In this document: positions 18,276-26,600 of the stretch, one piece after another | How the letters are laid out: every line of letters starts with the position of its first letter | Position numbering within the stretch: position 1 is the first letter of the stretch | IMG/VR virus record: IMGVR_UViG_3300029787_000233 | Span: 1-27,871 of that record | Length of the DNA stretch: 27,871 nucleotides | Strand: one strand, 5' to 3' | Origin: a virus | Position numbers and translations under genes: made by a program | Notes under the pieces: model-generated | What the model was told of the DNA's origin: nothing | The model's input: only the letters and a program-made list of their open reading frames with translations | The model's database searches: none

Positions 18276-19804
18276 TCGGCTTGATACTCCTTCTTGTCTT
18301 TCATGTCGGGAGTATTAATTTCAATATCGTCAAACTCGTCAGTAAATTCAGGTATCGACCACACCTTAATTTTCTTTTCTTTATCGTCGGGTTTTGGCAT
18401 ACGTAAGGTAGTGAGATTACCTTTTAGTTCTTTCTCTAAAATATTAGACATCTTGTTACGATTGTAGACCGTAAACTTTTTCTTTTGTAGGTGGTCTTCT
18501 AACGACGCTAACAAGAAGTAGTGTTTACCGTTGTCACGATAAGGTTTGTTTAAAATAATTTCTTCTTTCACTTGCGCCGCACCTTTGTTAGTACACCAAT
18601 CACGTAAGTGTTCTATAAAAATTTCTTTGTTGCTAACGCCCTGTACATCAGGTTCACTAACATTCTGTAGCAATGCTTGAATACGTTCGCGCCAACGTCC
18701 CGGCGGCATCTGTGCTGGCATAGTGTTTAGTTGTTCCATACATTTCTTTTGAAAGCGATTTTGATTTTGCAAATCTTCTGTTTCTAATTCTAAGGATTGC
18801 TCACCCTCAAGTGATAAGAACCACAATGGTGGTTCAGTGCCGTATTTTTCTAGACCAGTTGCCGCAATCTCCATCTCTATTTGACCCTTACCATACTTAC
18901 GTCGCAAACATTCGCGACGATTACAGTTAGAAGCTAAAGGTTCTTTGTTGCAGGCATAGTCGTATTCTTTGCCCGATACAGAACGGTATATTTTTTCTAT
19001 GTCTTGTTGAGATAAGGCTGGATCACACATAGTTTGATTAACGTTCAACAGGTCTAATAAAAATTCTGAGTTCCCCGACTTTTTATAAAACACAGCTACA
19101 TTGGTCATGGTTTCGTCACGGCCACCTTCGGGAACGCCGTTGTGGTGTAGTGTGTTTAAACACGGCGGACCGTCTTGAAAAAAATCTTCTAGCTTTATAT
19201 AATCAACATCAGCGTTTTGCTGTGCGTACACATCATACAATGTATAAAACTGTTCTAGACTACACGGCTTGCCTTGATCATCAATAGCATAACGTTCGCC
19301 ATCTTCAGCATTGAAATAAGGTAGGTTTAAATAGTTTCCTGTTTGGCCTTTGTCCAACAACAACTTTACTTGTTTTGGAAAAATTTCGCATCCTGCACAA
19401 CCTAAAAAAGAAGCTAAATCTTTTAATCTAGATTGCACAAGACTTGCTTTCACAGGAACAGTGAAAAACATGAAGACATGAGCGCCACCACTTTTAGATC
19501 TAAATACGATCAAAGGTAGTCCATGCTTCCGAATCTTTTGTATTAATTCAAGATGATCAAAACCGTTGTATTTATCTATATCAATACAACCCCATCGACA
19601 CTCGTTGTTCTCATCAATAGGTATGGCACCTAAACTTTCGGTGCCGTCTAAATGGTTTTCCCATAACTCATCAGGAAGTCCATCAGGACATCTAACAATT
19701 TGATTTTTACCTTTGAGTTTACCGTTGTCATCTTTATCTTCGGGTACAAATTTACCGTAGGCACTATTTAACCCTTTAAATATATTTTTAAACTTCTCTG
19801 ACAT
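18272..19804 (-). CDS. Archaeo-eukaryotic-type primase (TOTE/AEP-like)
   Basis: 510 residues. The N-terminal AEP domain has GCIDIDKY (72-79; D75, D77), the RSKSGGAHVF strand (102-111; H109) and a GNYLNLPYF segment (156-164), matching the AEP primases related to TOTE conflict systems. A cysteine-containing region (about residues 283-304, ACNKEPLASNCNRRECLRR) may bind zinc. The C-terminal part (from about 310) may be a DNA-binding or helicase-contact region. It would make primers for the polymerase. No DnaB-type helicase is visible; the neighbouring UvrD-like enzyme may serve. The start has an ACAGGAAC ribosome site, after a terminator. Confidence 0.85.
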   Translation of the reverse strand: MSEKFKNIFKGLNSAYGKFVPEDKDDNGKLKGKNQIVRCPDGLPDELWENHLDGTESLGAIPIDENNECRWGCIDIDKYNGFDHLELIQKIRKHGLPLIVFRSKSGGAHVFMFFTVPVKASLVQSRLKDLASFLGCAGCEIFPKQVKLLLDKGQTGNYLNLPYFNAEDGERYAIDDQGKPCSLEQFYTLYDVYAQQNADVDYIKLEDFFQDGPPCLNTLHHNGVPEGGRDETMTNVAVFYKKSGNSEFLLDLLNVNQTMCDPALSQQDIEKIYRSVSGKEYDYACNKEPLASNCNRRECLRRKYGKGQIEMEIAATGLEKYGTEPPLWFLSLEGEQSLELETEDLQNQNRFQKKCMEQLNTMPAQMPPGRWRERIQALLQNVSEPDVQGVSNKEIFIEHLRDWCTNKGAAQVKEEIILNKPYRDNGKHYFLLASLEDHLQKKKFTVYNRNKMSNILEKELKGNLTTLRMPKPDDKEKKIKVWSIPEFTDEFDDIEINTPDMKDKKEYQAE

Positions 19805-19818
19805 TCTGTTCCTGTAGT

Positions 19819-19842
19819 AAAAAGGGCGGCTTGCGCCGCCCT
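19819..19842 (-). terminator. Rho-independent terminator between two replication genes
   Basis: On the minus strand GGGCGGC, loop GCAA, GCCGCCC is followed by TTTTT. It lies in the 43-base gap after the ssDNA-binding-like gene, so only part of the transcripts should reach the primase, helicase and polymerase. Confidence 0.92.
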
Positions 19843-19847
19843 AGTAT

Positions 19848-20642
19848 TTAAGCTGAGTAAGCTGAATTGGTAGGAGTCTGTGGCTCCTCCCCTTCGTGAC
19901 TGACTTTAACGTCATTCGTGCCTACGGCTTGCGCGAATGCCTTCGCGTCCTCGTAATGGGCAACATTTTTCACAATGTCTTTTTTTGTGATGTCCCAACC
20001 AAACCAAGTGCCCTTGGAGTTAGATTGAGGCGCTGTTTTTAATGTGTAGATATGACTATACATAGGTGGTCGAAACGACGACCCGTCTTTTCCTTGTAGT
20101 TTTATACCTGCCATCATGGAGTTCCATGCTTTAGATTGTTTTATGGCGGTGCCAGTCATAGTAATTAATGCTTGACTAGAACCTTCACTATCTAACAGAG
20201 TCACATAATGTTGTGCCGTCTCTTTAATAGTGTTACCGCTTGCCATTCTAAGAACATAGTTAGCGTCTCTAGATGTTTGTCCCAAATCAAAATCAGAGCC
20301 ATGTACTGCAATCAACTTACCTTGTTGATTAGCATCCCACTCAACAAACTCTCGTTTGTATCCGCAAGGAATTACATCTACTCCTTCTTCGCCATCATAT
20401 AGTTTCTTTGTAATAGTGTTATAGATCATGCCCGGCTCTGCGCCTTCGACGTATCCATTACTCGTCTTATTACATTGAGCAGACAGTTGACTTAACACCC
20501 TTAAAAAAGGTATGGCCAAGTCGTCAGAAGATTTAAAATTCTCAAATCCACTAACTTTGTCTGCATCAGCAGAAAACATATTGACATCTAAAGTTGCTAC
20601 TGCATTACTTTTTTTGTTCGTTGTTTTTGTTACATTGTTCAT
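19848..20642 (-). CDS. Conserved phage protein, candidate ssDNA-binding protein
   Basis: A 264-residue protein. The part FENFKSSDDLAIPFLRVLSQ (about residues 33-52) and the following NGYVEGAEPGMIYN resemble a conserved marine phage family found with replication genes and sometimes annotated as ssDNA-binding. I see no classical OB-fold signature, and the C-terminus (EGEEPQTPTNSAYSA) is only mildly acidic, so the assignment is tentative. AAAGGA ribosome site. A strong terminator follows, which would give this protein higher expression than the enzymes downstream, as expected for a binding protein needed in bulk. Confidence 0.6.
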   Translation of the reverse strand: MNNVTKTTNKKSNAVATLDVNMFSADADKVSGFENFKSSDDLAIPFLRVLSQLSAQCNKTSNGYVEGAEPGMIYNTITKKLYDGEEGVDVIPCGYKREFVEWDANQQGKLIAVHGSDFDLGQTSRDANYVLRMASGNTIKETAQHYVTLLDSEGSSQALITMTGTAIKQSKAWNSMMAGIKLQGKDGSSFRPPMYSHIYTLKTAPQSNSKGTWFGWDITKKDIVKNVAHYEDAKAFAQAVGTNDVKVSHEGEEPQTPTNSAYSA

Positions 20643-20644
20643 TG

Positions 20645-21226
20645 TTATTTTTTCCTTTGTACTTTTGCTTGCCTACCAACAAACGTTTTAAAAATCTCTT
20701 CGGGTGGTAGTTCCGCACCTTTTTCGTGCAGTTCCCGTAGAGTTGCTTTTAGAGTCATGGGTTCAACTTTTAAATCTTGTTGAACTTCATACCCATTGGC
20801 GGTGGCTAACTTGGAAAACTCCAATGCCTTCCCGTCTTCGTTACGACCGAACCTAGCTGATATTTCATTCTTAATAATATCACCTAAATCATGATCACGA
20901 AGCCATTGATATGCCTCAGCCCTTTGATCGGGGTCTTTTGGCACACTTATTCCGTAAAAATTTTTAATTTCTATAGAACTTCCATCATTCAATTTTAATT
21001 GTGTCAAGTTTTTTTCTTGCATAAGAGCAGGTATTTTTTCGTTCCGAACACTTAACATTTGTTCTTTTACATGCTTTAATTGTTCTTCGAGGGTAGTTGC
21101 CTCGTTTTCAAGATCGACCAACTTTTGACAGCAGCTAGCGATACTAAGGATCTCTGAGTCATCTACCTTCCCTAATTGATCTCTTTGAAAATCAATTGTT
21201 CCATAATCGTGATCAAGTTCATTCAT
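20645..21226 (-). CDS. Conserved coiled-coil protein of the replication module
   Basis: 193 residues. A coiled coil spans about residues 30-62 (KLVDLENEATTLEEQLKHVK and on), followed by a beta-rich part (LTQLKLNDGSSIEIKNFYGI, about 74-93). The pattern (LENEA, EEQLK..KE, IPALMQE, L.DG..I.I) is one I know from many phage genomes next to ssDNA-binding or primase genes, without proven function. GAGGAT ribosome site. It overlaps the upstream gene by 8 bases. Confidence 0.75.
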   Translation of the reverse strand: MNELDHDYGTIDFQRDQLGKVDDSEILSIASCCQKLVDLENEATTLEEQLKHVKEQMLSVRNEKIPALMQEKNLTQLKLNDGSSIEIKNFYGISVPKDPDQRAEAYQWLRDHDLGDIIKNEISARFGRNEDGKALEFSKLATANGYEVQQDLKVEPMTLKATLRELHEKGAELPPEEIFKTFVGRQAKVQRKK

Positions 21227-21569
21227 AATCTTTATCCTCTTTCTGATATAAGTTAATGCTTAACGGATAATACTTTCCAGCTATACGATCCCATTTCAAT
21301 ACTTTAAACTTCCCGTGGTTTATATCTGCAACTAATGCCGAAGTCGCGGCAATGATTGCGGGGTCACCAACTAGAAGTAAAAAATCTTCGTCGTTGAAAT
21401 CTTTTAATAACTTTCTTAGCTTATTTATTAAGCTACCAGCACTATATACTAGTTGTGCTCGTTCTGTCAAGAGAAACTTTACTTCACCAAAAGATAATGC
21501 TTTCATCACATTATACTTAGGGTTGCCGTCTGCTGTGCCCGGAGGTTCTTGGATACAATATACAGTCAT
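21219..21569 (-). CDS. Conserved hypothetical protein, 116 aa
   Basis: I chose the ATG at 21569 (MTVYCIQEPPGTADGNPKYN) because the family I recall starts there and AAGAAAG lies upstream; the frame is open 14 codons further to an ATG at 21611. Visible segments: KALSFGEVKFLLTERAQLVY, DEDFLLLVGDPAIIAATSAL and a final FKVLKWDRIAGKYYPLSINL. This is a conserved hypothetical of marine phages, first gene of the replication operon. Confidence 0.8.
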   Translation of the reverse strand: MTVYCIQEPPGTADGNPKYNVMKALSFGEVKFLLTERAQLVYSAGSLINKLRKLLKDFNDEDFLLLVGDPAIIAATSALVADINHGKFKVLKWDRIAGKYYPLSINLYQKEDKDYE

Positions 21570-21616
21570 ACTTTCTTGACAATACCTTTTATATAGATTA
21601 TTTCTGTACATAGAAA

Positions 21617-21645
21617 GTAATACATTTATGCATTTTATGCAACAA
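21617..21645 (-). promoter_or_regulatory. Candidate promoter of the replication operon
   Basis: TTGTTG, 17 bases, TATTAC on the minus strand. It lies in the 95-base divergent gap between 21569 and 21665. On the plus strand TTGACA at 21576-21581 has only a poor -10 box (TATTTC, 17 bases later). Confidence 0.45.
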
Positions 21646-21664
21646 CAGAAAGGATTTGAGTCTT

Positions 21665-23119
21665 ATGGACTACAAATTTAAAACTAAACCGTATCAACAT
21701 CAACTTGATGCGTTAAAAAAATGTCATAAAAAACGTAATTATGCGTTGTTTTGTGAAATGGGTACTGGCAAGTCTAAAATATTATTAGATAATATTGGCA
21801 TGCTGTACGACGAAGGTAGAATAAATGGTGCCATTATTGTAGCACCAAAAGGTGTATACAAAAACTGGATTGCACAAGAAATACCAACTCACTTACCCGA
21901 TCATATTTTATGTCGAACCTTTCAATGGGTAGCACCTAGTTCGCGAACTAAACAAAATCAAGAACTATTAGATCAGTTGTATACCGATACGCGTGATCCA
22001 ACACTAACTTTGTTTGTAATGAACGTTGAGGCGTTTTCTTCAGCACCCGGACTAGAAGAAGCAAAAAAATTTTTAAGTGCCTACAATGCAATGTTTGCAA
22101 TTGATGAAAGTACGACGATTAAATCGCCCAGCGCCCAACGAACGCAGAACATTATTGCCGTAAGTCGTATGGCAAAATACAAACGTATTATGACAGGTAG
22201 TCCCGTCACCAAAAGTCCGCTAGATTTATACTCACAGTGTGAGTTCCTCGATCCTGATTTATTGGGCCACAGTTCTTTTTATACATTTCGTGCACGTTAT
22301 GCCAACATGCAGACTATTAACGTTGGTGGGCGTTCGGTAAACATTGTTCGACCAAACAATAGCTATCGTAATTTAGGTGAGCTATCGGACATTGTCAGTG
22401 AGTTTTCTTATCGTATTTTAAAAGAAGATTGTTTAGATCTACCAGATAAGGTTTATGAAAAAAGATTGGTAGAACTTAGTCCCGAACAACAACGTGCGTA
22501 TACTACTATGCGACGTATGGCGTTAGCTGAACTAGATGGTGAAGTATGTTCTACGGTTAGTGTGTTGACGCAACTATTACGGCTACATCAGATTACTTGC
22601 GGTCATTTAAAAACTGACGAAGGTAATGTTAAAGTATTAAAAAATAATAGACTAAAAGAACTTATGTCAGTCTTAGAAGAGTGCGAAGGTAAAGTTATTA
22701 TTTGGGCAAACTATGTACAAGACTTAGAAACAATCTCTAAAGAAATAGAAAAAACGTTTGGACCAAATAGCTACTGTACTTATTACGGTAAGACAAAACA
22801 AGAACAAAGACAGCGAAATATTACACGTTTTCAAGATAAAGACTCAGAAACTAGGTTTTTTATAGGTAACACACAAACTGGTGGTTATGGTATTACTTTA
22901 ACTGCGGCTAGTACTGTGGTATATTATTCAAATAATTATGATCTTGAGAAACGACTACAGTCAGAAGATAGAGCACATAGGATTGGGCAGGTAAATAAAG
23001 TAACATACATTGACCTAATCTGCGAAGACACTGTTGACGAAAAGATTGTAAAGGCATTAAAGAGTAAAATAAATATCGCAAATGAAATACTGGGCGAAGA
23101 GTTAAGGGAGTGGTTGTAG
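21665..23119 (+). CDS. SNF2-like SF2 helicase/translocase
   Basis: 484 residues from the ATG at 21665 (a TTG three codons earlier is less likely; AAAGGA and GAG lie upstream). SF2 motifs: I CEMGTGKS (30-37), Ia IIVAPKGV (57-64), II DEST (147-150) in place of DEAH, III RIMTGSP (174-180), V TGGYGITLTAAS (405-416), VI QSEDRAHRIGQ (432-442). The motif VI form is typical of SNF2 family ATPases, which translocate on duplex DNA. Phages carry them for recombination, repair or remodelling of DNA-bound proteins. The nuclease gene downstream overlaps by ten bases. Confidence 0.93.
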   Translation: MDYKFKTKPYQHQLDALKKCHKKRNYALFCEMGTGKSKILLDNIGMLYDEGRINGAIIVAPKGVYKNWIAQEIPTHLPDHILCRTFQWVAPSSRTKQNQELLDQLYTDTRDPTLTLFVMNVEAFSSAPGLEEAKKFLSAYNAMFAIDESTTIKSPSAQRTQNIIAVSRMAKYKRIMTGSPVTKSPLDLYSQCEFLDPDLLGHSSFYTFRARYANMQTINVGGRSVNIVRPNNSYRNLGELSDIVSEFSYRILKEDCLDLPDKVYEKRLVELSPEQQRAYTTMRRMALAELDGEVCSTVSVLTQLLRLHQITCGHLKTDEGNVKVLKNNRLKELMSVLEECEGKVIIWANYVQDLETISKEIEKTFGPNSYCTYYGKTKQEQRQRNITRFQDKDSETRFFIGNTQTGGYGITLTAASTVVYYSNNYDLEKRLQSEDRAHRIGQVNKVTYIDLICEDTVDEKIVKALKSKINIANEILGEELREWL

Positions 23120-23415
23120 GTAAGCAACAGAAGGGTATTCGTAGCGAATTGCTTGCAGCCATAGATTTTTTAGACAAACCATTTAATCATGTATATTACG
23201 ACCTTGGTGGCAAAGGGCCTTGTGATCTAATAGTAGTTGACGCAAAGAAAGGCACCGTAGATTTATATGATGTTAAAACACACAGTGAACGTGTGTATAA
23301 GGGCAAGATGCGTAGAATTAATCGAACTAAAAATAAATCAGCTAAGAATTTAGATGTAAAAATATTGTATGTTAAACAAGTTTCTGAAATACCCATACAA
23401 TGCTCAGTAGAATAG
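23110..23415 (+). CDS. Small PD-(D/E)XK nuclease-like protein
   Basis: 101 residues with a GTG start inside the 3' end of the SNF2 gene (AAGGGA directly before it). Core: E13 (GIRSELLAA), D39 (PCDLIVVD), D54-V-K56 (LYDVK), an order typical of archaeal Holliday junction resolvase-like and other small PD-(D/E)XK endonucleases. It is probably a structure-specific nuclease working with the SNF2 translocase. The last 44 bases overlap the convergent membrane-protein gene. Confidence 0.78.
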   Translation: MVVGKQQKGIRSELLAAIDFLDKPFNHVYYDLGGKGPCDLIVVDAKKGTVDLYDVKTHSERVYKGKMRRINRTKNKSAKNLDVKILYVKQVSEIPIQCSVE

Positions 23416-23602
23416 AGATCGCCGCAAACGACGCTGACGCTCCCATAAACCATGTCATCATCTGACGTAATTCAAACGTGTGTTTGTTAATTTTTTCTTG
23501 TTGTCCTTGAAGTACATCTAGTTTTTCATCTAACACTTCATGTCTAATTTGACATTCAGCTAAATGTCTCTCCAACGCTCTTCTAGTATCCTCGTCGCTC
23601 AT
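23372..23602 (-). CDS. Small membrane protein, XhlA/holin-like
   Basis: 76 residues: a charged N-terminal helix (about residues 8-48) with coiled-coil character, then one hydrophobic segment (WFMGASASFAAISILLSIVW, about 51-70) near the C-terminus. This layout is that of haemolysin XhlA-like proteins that act with holins in lysis. AAGGA ribosome site, ATGA junction with the large virion-type gene. Its position at the end of a structural gene fits a lysis role, but homology is not confirmed. Confidence 0.65.
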   Translation of the reverse strand: MSDEDTRRALERHLAECQIRHEVLDEKLDVLQGQQEKINKHTFELRQMMTWFMGASASFAAISILLSIVWVFQKLV

Positions 23603-26600
23603 ACTACTGTCCTTGGTTTGCTTCTCAATCTTATAGCTTTTTCTGTTGGCGAAAGCAACGCTTCTTCTGCAACTGTTAACCCTGTTGGATTAACTGTTGG
23701 ATTAACTGGTGGCGGTGCCGCAGCTATTGTTTGTGGTTGCACTATAGTTGGCGCCACAGAAGAAAGAGGTCTATTCAAATAATCAAAACTATCTTTATTT
23801 TGTGTTTCTATTTCTTTAGGTTCTTCCACATAAATACCTAATGCTTTTTTAATTTCGTTATCAAATTCTTCTGCGGACAAGTTTAAAGGAATTTTTTGCA
23901 ATGCTTTATATATCGCTTTCATTTCGTACGCTGGAAAAGAACTTAAAATAGTGGCACCTTCAATATCTTCAAAAGATTTTTTTGCTGCTTTTCCTTTAAA
24001 GTCTATTACTGGCATAGGAATAAAAGTTTCAAACTTAAAGGCTTTTTTATTTTTACTGTCTAAACGTTCTTTTATTTGTTTTAGTAATGCATTTCTTGTT
24101 TTTCTAAGACTATTGTCTTTTGTTTCTCCTTCGCCAAAAGAACCTAAAACAGCGCCATCTTTTAACGCTAAATTTAATTCATTGTATGCCATGTAATTAG
24201 CTTTTTGTGCTTTAATAAAGTAGTCTAATTTTTCAGATCTACTTAAATTTTGATACTGTGTAGAAGAAGTGTAAGTTTTGTTTTCTCTTATAGATCTTTG
24301 AAATTTATTAATAGTAAAATTCATGTTGTCGTAAACATTTACAGTGCTTAATCTTATACCTGCAAATAGGGCTAGTAACTCTTCTTTTAAATCTACTGGT
24401 TTTCCGTATTTATTGTAGCCTCTGTGATTAGTAGCGTCATCCTGTTTAATTAATCCTTGCTCCACTCTTTTTAAATTAACAAAAGTTGTTGGAAGTAACG
24501 CAAGAATTACATGATTAAACATTTTATTGCCTACTCCTAAAACACCGTCAACATCTAAGTTCCAAAGAGAACGACCTGTTTTAGTCTTTCCTGTTACAGC
24601 TTCTTCCATGGCTTGACCTATAATAGCGTCAGAAGCAAAAGGATCTAATAGTTTTAAAAAAGCCGCTGTAAGAGCGTCAAAAGCAACTCGTTCACTTTCT
24701 TTTGCTTCTAATTTTCCTTGTGTTGCAGACCCCATCAATATGTACAGAGGTTGTTGTAGGATTTCATAAGGGTTAGAGTAACTTAAGTTAATGTATTTTA
24801 TTTCTGGACCGTCTGGACCGTCAGGCTTAAAAGAATAAGGCACTAGTTGTGCAAATCTATTCCAAGGTGCTGTGTTGTTACGTTTAATTGAATCCATTTG
24901 TTCTTCTGTCATACCTAAGCCTTTTAAAGCTACCGCGGTGGATACGGGACCAATAGCAAACACATTTGTTAAACCTACCATTCTTTTAGCTCCCATTTGA
25001 CGGATGTAAGGGTTGGAGCTTTGTAATTCTCTAAACGCATATGTTCCTATATTACCAACTGTTCTCATCATCTCTGAAGCAAAAGAAATGAAATTACCAA
25101 ACGGTGCTCGTCTTAATTCTTTAACAAGTCTAGGTATGTAGTTGTAATTAGGATAAGTGTTAGCTACAGTTTTTCCTGCAACCTCTTGTACGGCTTCCTC
25201 TAACGATTTTACTGTGCCATTTAAATTTTTAACATCGAAAGGTTGTTTAAGCACTTCTTTAAAAAATGTTGCAACCTCATCTATGCTATTAAAAGCTGCT
25301 TTGTATTGAGATTTACTAAATTCGTAACCATAAATTTTGTGTATAATATCCCCTGCTTGATACACGTCTGTAAGTTTTTTCATTATAGGGCTTTTAGTCA
25401 TAAAATTTATAAAAGCGTCATCATCAATTAATTTAAACCCTCCTTTAGGTTCTGTTTCTAAAATCTTTTGAAACATGTCTTTCATTTCTCTAACTACTAC
25501 ACTAGAATTAGTGACTCCCCATCTTTCTAATTCCATTCCATAATCATCTAAGATTTTTGTATCAACACGACCGCTACGACCAAATAAATCTCTAGCAATT
25601 TGTCTGTAAGCGTCTACGTAACTAGCTCCACCACCCACGTGTCCGTTAGCTAGCGGAAACATTATTGCTGAAGTAACGTTACGCACTTGTGTCATTAAAC
25701 TAAGAACAGTTTTAGACATTTGAGAACTTGATTTTAACATTAAAAATTCTCTATAAACAGGTAAATTTAAAAGACCATCTGTGTATAAACTATCATCTAA
25801 TAATGCTTTTTTCATCTCAGGTGTCACAAAAACTTGTTTTCCAGTTTGAGCATTACTGACCAAAGCATTGTCTCCTAGTTTAAAAATAGTCCCTGCTCCT
25901 GCTTTTATAAAATCATTTTCAGTAAGCTCTTCTAAATTTCTATTGGATATATTGTTATCAATTAAATGTCTTGGGTTATCAAATACCCAACGACCTTTTC
26001 CTGTTCTATATAAAGTGTCATATAAATTATATTTCCACACGCTTTGCGAAAGACTACCTACCACGTCTAACAGCATTGTACGCGCATCTTTTGGACCGCC
26101 TAATAATTTTTGAATAACATCTGGCAATATTTCTCCGGGTTTAGCTATTGGAAAATCATCTGCTAGTTTACCTACTATAGCCGCCACTATTTGACCTGCA
26201 GAACCTTTAGTGGTGCCCGCAGTTTCTAGAATATCATTAACTAAAGCTGTTGCTGTGCCTTCAGGATTAAGTTGTCGTTCAACGTTGTAAAAACGTTTTT
26301 CTTTTATTAGTTTTGTAATTTCTTTAATTGCTGCTGCTTTTACCGCAGGTTCTGGTTTGAATCTAGGGTTTCTAAATGCTCTAAAAGATATATTAAAATG
26401 CGCTTTTATAGAATCTAACAATGCTTCGTATTCAGCTTTGCCTTCTGCTGTTTTAGGAAAAATTCTTTTAGCCTCATCACGTAGTTTTCGAAGAGCTATG
26501 TACAACCGTCTTGCAGGTTCTCGTAAATCTAAACCAACATTTTTATATTGAAGTTCAGCTAATATTTTACCTTTAGCGCCTCTACCTCCAATAGCACCTT

